From positions 744,001 through 808,000 of the forward strand of contig JAQOOI010000016.1 in the NCBI GenBank assembly GCA_028554645.1: a DNA stretch of 64,000 nt, written 5' to 3'. The position numbers and the translations under genes were made by a program. Each line of letters opens with the position of its first letter. Positions within the stretch are counted from its first letter, which is position 1. The notes under the pieces are model-generated. The model saw nothing but the letters and a program-made list of their open reading frames with translations, was not told where the DNA came from and searched no databases. Positions 43,671-54,953 of this stretch are shown here, piece by piece. Origin of the DNA: Omphalotus guepiniiformis (Eukaryota; Basidiomycota; Agaricomycetes; Agaricales; Omphalotaceae).

Positions 43671-45824
43671 CGTCTCTGAATTCGTGACCTTTGAAAAGAT
43701 TCAAGTATAAGGACAGATGATAGAAATTTGAGTATTATCGGAAAACAGACTATAGGAAGCAGGGAGAAGGGCAAACGAGTGTGGTTGAGGATGATGGTGG
43801 TAACAGTTTGAAGAATGGGAGCGCAATTAAATCTTCCATTCTAGTCGAAAGTGGGACCCCAACGACCTCTGTCACTGTAACGGTGTCACACGCGTAGCTA
43901 CCCTTTCGGTCTCGACTTCGGACTCGAACTCGATTGAGTTGCCGAGCTTTATGGAGGCTTTTGCTCTCTTCCTCAATTTCAGCGAGTTTGTTCTCGGTTC
44001 TATGTCGAACTTATGTTTTTACATGTGGAAAAACCACTTTGTTGGGTTTTAGTTGTGTTCCGTCGACCATAAATTGACAGTTGGAAATTGAACCTGCTTT
44101 CGGGGTCCAGTTCGCGGCCAGGCCCGGCACCTCCAGACCATCGAAAGACAACGCGGAGTGTCATTTGGCGACGACGGAGCTTGCACGGCAGGGTACATAG
44201 GTAAGTAAATCTGGTGTAAATCTTCATCGGAAACGCTTCCACTGAATCTTTTCAGTCAAATACAAATCTGTTTGGACTACCAGCATCTTCAAATTGTTCA
44301 GTTGAGAATCTTCCTTCTCCAGCATAATGGCAACCACAGCTAAATCTAAGAATAGGTTGTCCGGATAAGTTCTGTTCCTCGTTGATGAATCCTGTACACG
44401 GCTGTTACGGAAGTTTGTACGGAAGTCACACAAGCAATTTTCTAAGCGCCGAACGGCTTTTCAATGTGGCTGTACCGGTACGACACTGTTGAATTCTCCG
44501 ACGTCAAGCTGAAGCTTGAAGCTTGAAGCTTTACAGTTGATGAATCAGAAATCTTGTACTTGCGCTGCAGATTTACTAGACGTGCTGAGCAAGCCATCCT
44601 TATAACCACCGCCAGGATCATTTCATGATCTCGGCGAGAGCACCGGCAATCAGTCAGTATGTATTTACTTCAGTCTATTGTGGGACCCTGTGGGACCAAA
44701 TTCGAAAGGGTTCTTACACGTCATTCCACGCTGAAGCCATGACTGATAAATTCTCAACAAAAATTCAGAAAACCGTTCATCAGGGCATGAAGAATGCGCA
44801 GGCAAATTCATTTCCGCCCTTGTTGGAGTCGTAAGTAATCGAATTTCCAACCCGTGATGCAGCTTTGACATTGCAACCACGCGTACGTCAATTCCTGATT
44901 TCGTCATTTACATTATCCACTTCGCGGAACGCGCAAGAATCCGAATCTGCAAGACTTCTTGTCACATCCTCACTTTCGACGCTTCGTGGGGTGCGAATCT
45001 CGCTGTATGTATTCAGACCACTATCTTTGCAATGTCTGTCGCGTCCTTACAAATAAGTTGACTGGCAAGGCTTGATTAAGGTTGATTGATGATTAGTATT
45101 GACGTCAAATTTAGCAGCACTCGTTGGACTGTACTTAGTATCACCATCTCAGTGAACTTGAATGATACGTTCCCAGTCAATCAATCAATACTGATGGCAC
45201 GCAATTCCGTGTCCTATTTTTCTAACAGCCAGTCGTATGTATAAGTATTTATCATTTATAGGTTATGGGTATAGTCTCGAATCGAGGCACCTTGACAAAG
45301 TTTACTGCCATGATTGGTGGAAATCATTGAAGATGAAATTCACGTGGGGACCGCTAGACCCAGCTTGGACCACCCCTCGTGGCTTTTTCAAATTTCTTGT
45401 GAGTGGCTGAGGGACAGGGCCTAGCAACGGCGCCTCGATTCGAAAGGGAGATTGAGACTTGGACGAGAACGAGCTATAATAGGCGAGCTCTCATCTGGGC
45501 TAGCATAAATATCTAATTATGGTACATACTACTGATGCATCAAATGCTATCATCTGGGTTCTGAGCTTTCCATGGTTCATGAGATCTTGCATGGAAGATC
45601 AACGTTTCAACATACAGCCTGCAAAATGGAATTCGGAAGATCACGTAGTGCGGTCTATTTTAGTAGGTACATATTGGCGGATCCAGTTCCAACTCCCGCC
45701 GTTGATGAGACTGACAATTGTGCAACTGGGCTGGTGAGGCCAGTTCGAATATAACGACTTCAAGTCGAAGCATCCCATGCACGCAATATAATCTATGCAA
45801 CCCAGATGCAACCAACTTCGTCCG
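43671..45824. other. Intergenic, no convincing gene
   Basis: 2.15 kb with the promoter of the copper radical oxidase at its left edge and the 3' side of PUF6 at its right. Frames of 60-80 codons only, on both strands, without domains. A short palindrome-rich spot (agcttgaagcttgaagctt) lies near 44510-44530. Confidence 0.4.
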
Positions 45825-48238
45825 CTATAAAGCAGCAAGTTTATCCAGCAAAACCTTCTTTCCTTTCCCATCCCCACTCTCAATCTCCTTTTTAGCATCA
45901 CTGAACCACCGCTTGACCTTCTTTCTCGCGGACTTAACGAGCTCCGCATTACCTCCCTCGCCATCAACCAACGCCGCACATAGCTCCGCAACGACGAACG
46001 CGCCGTTCTTTTCACCTTTCAGACACATCCCCACCGTCACGTCTTCGCCGACGGTGTCGACGAATTGCGCGGCAAATATTCCGGCGTTCCATGAGGACGA
46101 AGGGGCCTTTTGGATGGTTTTGGAGGTGTGGTTGAAGTGTCCTCCTTGCAGGAGGGTTTTATACATGCGAGACGTGTGCGGGAGGTCGATTGAGTGGGGT
46201 GAGGAAGAATCTGGGGATGGGTAGGGGGACGATATGGGACGTAGGAGAGTTTCAATGCAAGATGTTTTATCTATCATGCTACGATGAGTAACAATAAAAA
46301 ACGAGAGAGCGTTGAGCAGTTACCTCCATCAGCATGTAGCATAATTTCCGTAACAACTAAACTACCCCCGGGTTCACGAGAGATGGCATCGCCCTTCTCT
46401 GCAATCCATGTAAGCAGCGCCTCACTGGCGCCAGTCCGAATCTCCGCCTCCCGAACATCGGCAGCTTTTTTGCTCGTTGCGGTACGCGCCTCGTCCGTTT
46501 CCGCTAATGAAGCGATTTGAGCTGGGGTAAAGTGCCTACGAGTGCGAGGGACGAAGAGGTAAAAGAGAGCACGACGACCTTGGGGCGTGGTGAGGAGGTC
46601 AGAGGCGGAGTTGGTCATTTCAGCGACAATGTTTTTTTGGACTAGTTTAGTGTCGCTGGGAGAAATGAGTTGATATGAGCGTCGTATGGGAAAGAACGGG
46701 ACTTACTCGACGACATCGATCGCTGTGAACAAGACCATTTGAGCTTCGTCGTCTGTACACATTCGTGCGATGTGTGGTTTTAGAACTTTAAGAATTTGTT
46801 TCCGATCCTACATCATTTTCTGTTAATGTCTCGTCATAATTAATTGGACGGTGAATTTGTATTACCTTTGCGTTTCCTCGTGCGAGGAATTCACGTACTA
46901 CTCGACTGCCGTCTTTTGTATGTACCATTTCAGCGAGAACTTCTTGGCAACTGCAGGACATTAGAAATAAAAGAGGTCGAGTCGTGCGTATGCGCACTTT
47001 TCAAAGACATCTCTTCTGAGTTTTTCTCGCTCAGTTTCATCTTCCATCGAGTTGATGGCGGCGAGGTATTCCCATAATGCTCTGTGTACTATTGCGTGAG
47101 TCACGGCACCCTTGTCTGGGTTGTTGAAGCTAACAAAGCAGTTAATGGCAGAAAAGATTATCCATAAATGTGATATTCACATGGAATCGAGGTTCTCCTT
47201 CAGCGCTGCCAGTATCCGTTTTCTGCGCTCCTTGTCAATACCGTCGATTATACCAACCAGGCCCTTCTTCGCTTGTTCTTTGTCCACATCCGCTGAAGAT
47301 GAAAACAAAGCGACTTCCTTCCCGTAAAACTCTCGCAATAGTATCGATCGTTCGTATGCGTTTGCATACAGCTCGAAGGTGTCCGCTAAAACTGACGACG
47401 CTTCACGGTGCAGCAGAAGTTTCAACACATGAGATTGAAATTCGAGAAGGATAGACGGGCGATGTGTTGGACAGAATCGAATGAGTTTCGTCACTAAGAA
47501 CTTGATTTTCCTTTAGCCCGACAAAGATGATGGGTGGTATATATGGAAGAATGAAAACACGTACTTTTGAATATTTGTTCTGAGCCAACTCTTTGTATTT
47601 TCCCTTCAACTCGGCAGCGATCTCGTTCCGGTCAGCTGCTTGTCCGTATTTCACTGCCGTCTGTACGATCCTGCTTGCATCATGTTTGAATACGATATCC
47701 TTGACTTTGCCCCGGATAACATCCATCAACTCTCTGACGTGTTTCTGTCGCTCAGCAGCGGGTATGTTCTTCTGACGTGCTTGGGACCATACTTGTTTCG
47801 CGTCGGTGAGTAATGTTGAATGTGGTTTTGCAGCTTTCCTCTGTTCGTGAAGAGCTTTTTGCACTTTATGTGCTTCACGGGCGGCTACTCACGATTAACG
47901 TAAGTCTTGACTGTAGAAACGATTGAAAAACCAACCGTACCTGCTGGATCCTTCGCACTGATAGGCGCTAATTTTTTTGACTGAGCCTCGTCCACCTCCA
48001 TCGTTTCGTCTTCATCTACCCAGTCATCTTCATCCCCCTCGTCAGCAAGATCAACGCCATCCTCGCCATCATATTCTGCTTCAGAATCTGAACTGTCCTT
48101 TCGAGAGGAAGAAGTCACCGGCCGGCTTCGTTTCTTCGTACTTTTCAAATGTTCATCAACATGAGGTTTTTTAGAGGCTGGTCCTGCCTGAGAGGTTGCA
48201 CTTCTCTTTTTACTTGATTTTTGACTGACTGCAGCCAT
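45825..48238 (-). CDS. PUF6: PUF6/PUM3-type Pumilio-repeat ribosome biogenesis factor
   Basis: Eight exons: 48238..47941, 47884..47565, 47500..47181, 47129..46998, 46950..46866, 46807..46707, 46655..46324, 46270..45825 give 677 residues. PUF6 binds RNA through Pumilio-like repeats and acts in 60S ribosome assembly and in yeast ASH1 mRNA repression; nucleolar. Seen: a basic and then very acidic N-terminus (SKKRS..., DEGDEDDWVDEDETME), KHVRELMDVIRGKVKDIVFKHDASRIVQ, AVTHAIVHRALWEYL, CQEVLAEMVHTKDGSRVVREF, and the C-terminal CPL-type domain from TTPQGRRALFYLFVPR. An in-frame ATG five codons upstream (48253) is possible; the 48238 ATG is the one preserved in the two 5' relics at 50937 and 54170. 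Divergent from the P450 at 48721. Confidence 0.95.
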
Positions 48239-48720
48239 AAGCAATGAAGTCAAGCTTGGGCTTGATTATAGAAAAAAGTTGAGGTCTATGTAGATAGTCA
48301 CACTTTTTGTTCGCTCGGTCACGCGTGCTGAGCGATTTTCCGCGTCAACTCCGCGTTCTTTTTACTTCTCCGAGGCGTCTTGATCTTTCGCCAGTCGTTC
48401 AGTATATTATTTATCTGGCTCACATCGCAATTAAGATTGAATATCAATATTTTTCATCTCTATGTTCTTCTACGCCGCAGCACGGATGACTAGGCTAGGA
48501 CCGAATTCGGTACGATGCGATATTCTCGTGTTGTGCATCTGACCTATACCGTTCTCATAGCGAATTCGACATCACTGGAGATGACCACATTGTTTTCCTC
48601 AATTAGTGAATTGTCTGGAGATATCAGCTCCTCCTCTGGTCTTCTGATACGCCACTGGTACGCATGCAGTCACTATTTCAGAGATTCCTATGTTGATTCA
48701 TGACCTCGAAAGTCTCTTCC
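48239..48720. promoter_or_regulatory. Bidirectional PUF6/P450 promoter region
   Basis: 482 bp between divergent PUF6 and the P450 gene. This gap is part of the block that was copied twice downstream, since a P450 sequence lies to the right of each PUF6 5' relic. No specific element is recognised. Confidence 0.45.
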
Positions 48721-50913
48721 ATGTCCATCACCATTGTGCAGCTCGTAGTCATTGTTCTTGCTTGCATATTTTGGATCTTCATGAGGCGGCGAAGTCGAAC
48801 AAATCGCAAGCTTCTTCCTCCTGGACCGCGTGGAGACCCAATAATTGGACATTTGCGCATGATCCCCTCTGAAGGTCAAGGCGATTTCTTTCATGGACTG
48901 GCTAAGGAATACGGTATGTGCGAAATACCACTTCTAGTATTCGGCATCTTCTGATAGCACTGCTTTTAAACTATAGGCGATATCGTATACCTAAGCTGCT
49001 TGGGAAGAGATATTATTGTCCTCAATAGTGTCGATGTGGCCCATGAGCTCATGGAGAAGAGAAGCGCAAACTACTCTTGCAGACCTGATTTCCCCATCTT
49101 TGAGGTGTGCGTACAGCGTAGTAGGCTCGCTTTGTAGTCCTACTGATATGCCTAATCTAGAATGGGATGGGGTCCTACTCTCACCTTCCTGCAGTACGGA
49201 AAGCAGTTTTTCAAACATCGGAAGTTTTTTCAGAACTACTTTGGGCATCAACAAAGTCTAGCTTTTACACCTTTGCAAGCCGAAGAGGCAAAGGTGCTTG
49301 CTAAGTATCTGATGCTCGAACCAGATGATCCAACACGTCATTTATCGCGGTAAGTCACGGACAGTTCCAGTTGAAAGCAGACTTGCCGAGTTCATTCTTA
49401 CCTCCGAAGCTTCACTACCGCTGTGATCATGAGAATCGCATTTGGCCACCAAATCTCATCGAATGATGATGTTTATCTCCAAATCGCAAAGGACGTTTCT
49501 CATGCGGTACACAATTGTGGATCTCCGGGTAATACCCCAGTTGATCTTTTCCCTATCTGTGCGTTCGTCGTGTCCAAATGCAGCGTATCTAGTCGCTCAC
49601 AACTCCGGATAGTGAGGCGCTTTCCATCGTGGTTTCCCGGTACCTACTACTGCGCTCACGCACGATCTTGTTACGGAATGATTCGTAGGTTACATGACTT
49701 GCCTATGGAAGCTGTACAAAAGCGTCTGGTGTGTACGCTGTCGGACTACCTCACTCCTGAGTGGACTGACGGTATTACTACAGGCTGAAGGAACAGCTCG
49801 ACCATGTTTCGCAACCACCCACTTAGAACAACTCAACGAGATCAAAGATAGCCTCAGCCCTGCAGCCCATGAAGAAGAATTCAATGACATTAAAGGCGCC
49901 GCGGCTACCGTTTACTCGGCAGGTGCTGATACTGTGAGGCTTCTTTTTTTTTTTTTTTTGCGAATCCACTGGTTACTTTGAAAGCTGATTCCTTGTATGA
50001 ATAGACCTTTGCCACACTCTCAGTCTTTCTGCTCTTAATGACCATCTATCCTGAGTATCAACAAAAGGCGCAGGAGGAAATCCATGCAGTTGTCGGGGCT
50101 GACCGACTCCCGGAATACAGTGACCGAGAGTCCCTTCCGTATGTTCAGTGTATACTGTGGGAGACGCTCAGGTGATTTTGATATTTGTATTACCTGTTTG
50201 TCGAGCGAGCTCATCGACCGTGGCAGGTGGTATCCTGTTGTCACAGCTGGTAGTTACTATTCACTCATTCCACCTTGCTGAAGGCATTCGTATTGATGTA
50301 CACTCTGTCAGGTATCCCTCACCGAACTTTGGATGATGATTTCTATGGAGGGATGTTCATTCCCAAAGGCTCGATTGTCATCGCTAATTCAAGGTCAGTT
50401 ATTTGTTGAGCAGTCATGCTGACTTCATGGTCAAGCTCCGCATTCTGACCGCCAAAACGCACGCCCTTAGAGGAATGAGCCTCGATGAAAGAGTTTATGC
50501 AGACCCAAACAGGTTTTACCCTTCAAGGTTCCTGCCGAAACCGCACGGTAATGGAGAACCATCATTCACGGCAATTTGGGGATTCGGACGGAGGTAAGTG
50601 CAGTCCTTCAGGTTCCTGCGGTCATTCACTTGTTTGATAGGATCTGTCCTGGCCGATTCATGGCAGAGATGAGCCTATGGATGGCGATGGCGACTATTCT
50701 TGCAACACTTGATGTGCGGAGAGTAAAAGACGAAGACGGCAGAGATATCATTCCCGAGTGCAAGTTTACTACTGGCTTAGTCAAGTAAGTGATAGTGTTT
50801 TATTGTAGCCGATCCAGCTCTGAGTCATTATTTTTAGCGAACCAGCTCCGTTCAAATGCGATATACAGCCTCGCTCAGAGAAAGCAAGGAACCTCGTTAT
50901 GATGGAGGCATGA
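48721..50913 (+). CDS. Cytochrome P450, copy 1 (intact)
   Basis: Twelve exons: 48721..48913, 48977..49106, 49161..49349, 49410..49558, 49613..49728, 49784..49933, 50005..50171, 50227..50249, 50312..50393, 50471..50593, 50641..50784, 50838..50913; phases close to give 513 residues. N-terminal membrane anchor (TIVQLVVIVLACIFWIFM) followed by the LLPPGPRGDPIIGHLR hinge, I-helix SAGADT, ExxR in WETLR, and the heme loop FGRRICPGRFMAE (Cys about 443). Microsomal monooxygenase; the wording recalls the agaricomycete O-methylsterigmatocystin oxidoreductase-like P450s, but the substrate is unknown. Exon 8 is 23 nt. The gene at 54954 has the identical exon pattern. Confidence 0.93.
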
Positions 50914-50936
50914 GCAGTTTGATCTCAGATCAATTT

Positions 50937-51425
50937 CGTCTGTACGATCTTGCTTGTACTTCCATCAGCTCCCTGATGTGTTTCTGTCGCTCTGCAGCTT
51001 CTGACGTGCTTGGGAAATTACCAGTTTCGCGTCGGTGAGTAATGTTGAATGTGGTTTTGCAGCTCATGGAGAGCTTTTGCACTTCATGTGTTTCATCGAT
51101 TAACGAAAGCCTTGAACGTAGAAACGATTGACGGCAGGATTCTTCGCGGACGTTATCGAGTCTCGTCCACCTCCATCGTTTCGTCTTCATATTACCCAGC
51201 CACCTTCGCTCTCTTCGTCAGCAAAATCAACACCATCCTCCCCATCAATATCTTCTGCTTTGAAACCTGAATTGAACTGTCCTTTCGAGAGGAAGAGGTC
51301 ACCGGCTTCACGGTTTTTTTCGTACTTTTCGCACATTCATCAACAATAAGCTATTTCTAGAAGCTGGTTCTGCCTGTGAGTTTGCTAATTACTTAATTAT
51401 TTGACTGACTGCAGCCATAGAAGTA
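50937..51425 (-). pseudogene. PUF6 5'-end relic 1
   Basis: A degraded copy of the PUF6 segment 47660-48238 in the same orientation, starting only 23 bp after the stop of P450 copy 1. Recognisable: AAERQKHIRELM, the acidic-region codons and the start region reading ATGGCTGCAGTCAGTC on the minus strand. Internal deletions and shifts break it. It marks the left edge of the second block copy. Confidence 0.75.
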
Positions 51426-51743
51426 CATGTGTTAACACTGTAACCGTACCACTTATTGTTTTGAAGCCGGATTTGGGGGGAGAGAGAATTCAAGAAGGTT
51501 GATCACTTACATGTCGAAGCGGAGGCGTCGCATGCTGCGCAAGCCTTTGCGTTTTGCAATTCGCTCTTCCGTCCCGACGCGTTCTGCTGTTGTCGCACGC
51601 GTCACGAAGTTTGTGTGGCGCATTGAAAAGAGCCACACTCGCCCTCACTCGCCTCGATCAGCTCCTCAACTGATATGAATCGACTGCCCAGAGACACGAT
51701 ATTTAAAATTATATTTGAATTTTGATATAGTACAGTTCGCCAA
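51426..51743. other. Junction between PUF6 relic 1 and the inserted gene
   Basis: 318 bp with no gene. In the other block copies this position leads into the P450 promoter and first exons; here that similarity is lost, so a breakpoint of the insertion or replacement lies within or next to this stretch. The right part should be the 3' UTR of the gene ending at 51744. Confidence 0.45.
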
Positions 51744-53014
51744 TCACAGATATACTGGGGTGTCTGGGACTTTGAGCGTATACAAAGGGTCATGTAGAGG
51801 ATCCACGGTCGCCACGATCTAGTCCAGCAACGATTCAGAAAACTCCCTACATATCGTAGCACGACACTCACCCAGTGATACACCAATTCAACAACTTTCG
51901 AGACATCCTGTCGCAGAAGTGCTTCCGCATCGGGTCTAGGTTCAATGATACTGAAGCATTCTCCCTCGTAGCAAACCCTCAGTCCCTGTTCATCCTTTGT
52001 GAGAACGGAGAAGATCCATTGCCAACCATCCGAAAGACAAAAGCGAACTGCATTAGATCTATAAGCCGTCGTTCAGTGAAATTGCTAAGCGACCACGGCA
52101 GCAAAATGTTGATTTCACCCTGTAGCTTCGCTCAACGCGACCGCCTGACTAATGGCCTCCGGCATACTGTCATATAGATTTTTGTCCTGCCGCTTGCCTT
52201 CCACTAACACGATGCGGTTCCGGGTATAATTCATCACACTGTCAAGTGTAGCCTTCAGTACTCGCCCTAGCATATAAAGTCAACAAAAACAGATAGCAAC
52301 TTTGAAAGGGAGAATTACCTCGCTGCTCCGCTTCGTTGGCATATGTACACACCACATAGTCCGCATTCCCAGTTAGCCACAGCTGAAAGTTGGTCACTGG
52401 GTTGGTGATTTGGATGCCATCACCAGTAGCAATTCTCATCTCCGGGAAGATTGCAACAGGCATGTGGGCTTCACCATCGACTGAAAGCTCGGCCACAGTC
52501 AACAGTATAGCGTCCAAGATCATCCTAGCACCTGGTTCGTACTGGAAACTGTCATAGGGAGGGGGCTATCATTGTAAATCAGAACTTACTTTCATGCTGA
52601 CAAAGCGATGAATGCGGTTTATCTGCGCACAAAGACTGTCGAGTTGGTCTGGAGCGCGTGTCGCACAAAGATCGGCCAGGCCAGTTTTGTCAATGACCAA
52701 GCGTTTTGTCTCTATTCCCAGATTTGCCAGGTCCTGCGGTCCTACGCTCGCGAATCCAAGTTTCTGCATCTGTCAAACAAGTATTAATAACGCGAGAAAC
52801 CGAGACAAACCATCTTCTTCGCAGTACCAAGAATCTCCTGCAATGCGTTAACATGGTCCATAATCTGCGTCATCTCCTCTGCCGTCTCTTCGATGCCCAA
52901 AAGGTCTTCCTGAAGGGCGACAAGTCGCTGCCGGGCGAGCTGCATTTTGGTCAAATCAACAGGGTAGTCTTGGATGCTGCGTTTTCGCTTGTGAGGCGAC
53001 CTAGTCGGGGCCAT
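51744..53014 (-). CDS. Uncharacterised protein gene inside the duplicated P450 block
   Basis: Six exons: 53014..52811, 52769..52590, 52565..52319, 52266..52119, 52058..51872, 51818..51744; phases close to give 346 residues. The basic start (TRSPHKRKRS) leads into a coiled-coil or helical segment with LARQRLVALQEDLLGIEETAEE. The second half looks like a small alpha/beta fold (ELSVDGEAHMPV, YTRNRIVLVEGKRQDKNLY, FCLSDGWQWIFSVLTKDEQG). The middle E-x-D-x-K-like spacing hints at a nuclease-like core of the kind found in agaricomycete orphan families, but this is only an impression. Both ends abut pieces of the PUF6-P450 block and its start codon is about 100 bp from the P450 relic. Confidence 0.7.
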
Positions 53015-53107
53015 GGTGGTTGGGAATTAGGTCCGTGTGAATTTTCGCAACGGATGGTGGGGCGAATCTACCTTTTGAGGTAGAAAACTCCCACGACTCG
53101 GAACGTC

Positions 53108-54031
53108 AGGAGCGCGTTGCTCAGACTTGCGCCACACTTTCAGTTTTCCTACTCCTCATGATGATCTATCCTGAGCATCAACGAAAGGCACAGGAGGAAA
53201 TTGACGCAGTCGTTGGGGCTGACCAACTCCCGGAATACAGTGACCGAGAATTCCTGCCGTATGTTCAGTGTATACTGTGGGAGACACTGAGGTAATTCTG
53301 CTTTTATATTACCGTCTGTTGAGCGGGCTCAGTAATCCCTTTGCAGGTGGTATCCCGTTCTCTCAGTTGGTAAGAACCATCCACTCTTTTTCTTCACATA
53401 AAAGGCTTCGTTGATGTACAATCCGGCTTGTGTCCCTCACCGAACTCTGGATGACGATTTCTATGAAGGACTGTTCATCAGTTGTCATCGCTAATTTAAG
53501 GTCGGTTATTTTTTGAGCAGTCCTGCTGACTTTGTGACCGAAGTTCGCATACGAGTTCTGACCACAAATTTGAATGATCTTAGAGGAATGATTCTCAACG
53601 AGAGAATTTATGCGGACCCATACAAGTACTTCCCTTCAAGGTTCCTACCGGCACGGCAATGGAGAACCACCATTCACGGCAGTTTGGGATTTCGGAAGGA
53701 GGCAAGTGAATTCTTCCTCCAGTGCATGCTGTCATTCAATTGTTCAATAAGATATGACCTGGACGATTCATGGCAGAGATGGGCCTATGGATGGCGATGG
53801 CGACTATTTTTGCAATGCTTGACGTGCGGAGAGTAAAAGACAAAGGCGGCAGAGATATCTTCCTGAGTGCAAGTTTACTACTGGCATAGTCAAGTAAGTG
53901 ATAGGTTTTTTCTTGTAACCAATTCAGTTCTGAGTCATGATCATAGTGAACCAGCTCCGTTCAAATGCGATATACAGCCTCGCTCGGAGGGAGCAAAGAA
54001 CCTCGTTATGATGGAGGCGTAAGCAGCTTGA
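53108..54031 (+). pseudogene. Cytochrome P450 3' relic (copy 2)
   Basis: Equivalent to exons 7-12 of the intact P450s, with the region upstream of exon 7 missing. Similarity starts near 53117 and includes EHQRKAQEEIDAVVGAD, WETLR, and DPYKYFPSRFLP. Lesions: deletion of about 12 nt in the FIPKGS segment with shift, loss of the exon 9 acceptor, a TGA in place of the heme-cysteine codon (ATA-TGA-CCT against ATA-TGC-CCT), and a deletion that shifts the frame after GGRDI. It cannot encode a working P450. Confidence 0.88.
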
Positions 54032-54169
54032 ATGTTATGGTTCCTTTCACTTGGTGTGCCTGGCTAGCTATGTAAGGATTCCCTCCGCATGACACAATGA
54101 CATAACTTTGATAAACAGTTTCAGTTCGCTACATACCTTCAAACTAGTGGTTTGAATCTGAAATTCACT

Positions 54170-54690
54170 ATTGTCTGTATGATCCTGTTTGCGTCGTGTT
54201 TGAATAGGAAATCCTTGACTTTCCCTTGAATCATATCTATCAGCTCTCTAACATGTTTCTTTTGACGTCCTTGAGACCATCCTCGTTTAGCATCGGAGAG
54301 CCATTGTTGAATGTGGTTTGCGGCTTGCCTCTGTCGATGAAGAACTTCACACTCTATGTACTTCACGGGCGGCTTTTGAGAAATAGAGTAAGTTTTGACT
54401 CTTGACCATACAAAAAAAACTCACCGGCAGGATCCTTCACAGGCACTGTTATCTTTGACGGAGCCTCATCCACCTACATTGTACGGCCAATCATCTTCGT
54501 TCATACCATCATCTTCTGCTTCGGAAATTGAAATGTCCCGTTAAACAGTGTCACCGGTCGGCTTCATTCCATCGGGCTTTTTCAATTTTCGTCTAGACCC
54601 TGAGGTTTGTTAGAGGTTGGTCCTGCCTGAGAGTAGGAAGACTTTTTGCAGTTCTCTTCTTCCCTGATTTTCCACTGACTGCATGCAGCC
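54170..54690 (-). pseudogene. PUF6 5'-end relic 2
   Basis: Degraded copy of PUF6 47655-48238 in the same orientation. Recognisable are KKHVRELIDMIQGKVKDFLFKHDANRI and the start region near 54685 (ATGGCTGCA on the minus strand, followed by an insertion). It has internal deletions, so it is not expressed as PUF6. It lies just before the third P450, mirroring PUF6 and P450 copy 1. Confidence 0.8.
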
Positions 54691-54953
54691 ATCAGTATGA
54701 AGTGAAGTTCTTTTCAAATTACATGACCGGCAAGTAGGCTGCTCCAGCGGAGTTCCCATTGCATGTCTCTATTCCGGGACAGCGATAGAATTGGATATGG
54801 TATGGGTCTCAATGCTTTTTCTCATGGATGACATGCTGCTCGTTGTATATACAGTGCCCCATCATGACTAGCGTGGATATAGTGGTACAGGGAACTGACG
54901 AGTCACTATATAAGTTTGCACCATAACTGTCTCGTGGATTAGACCTTTCTTTC

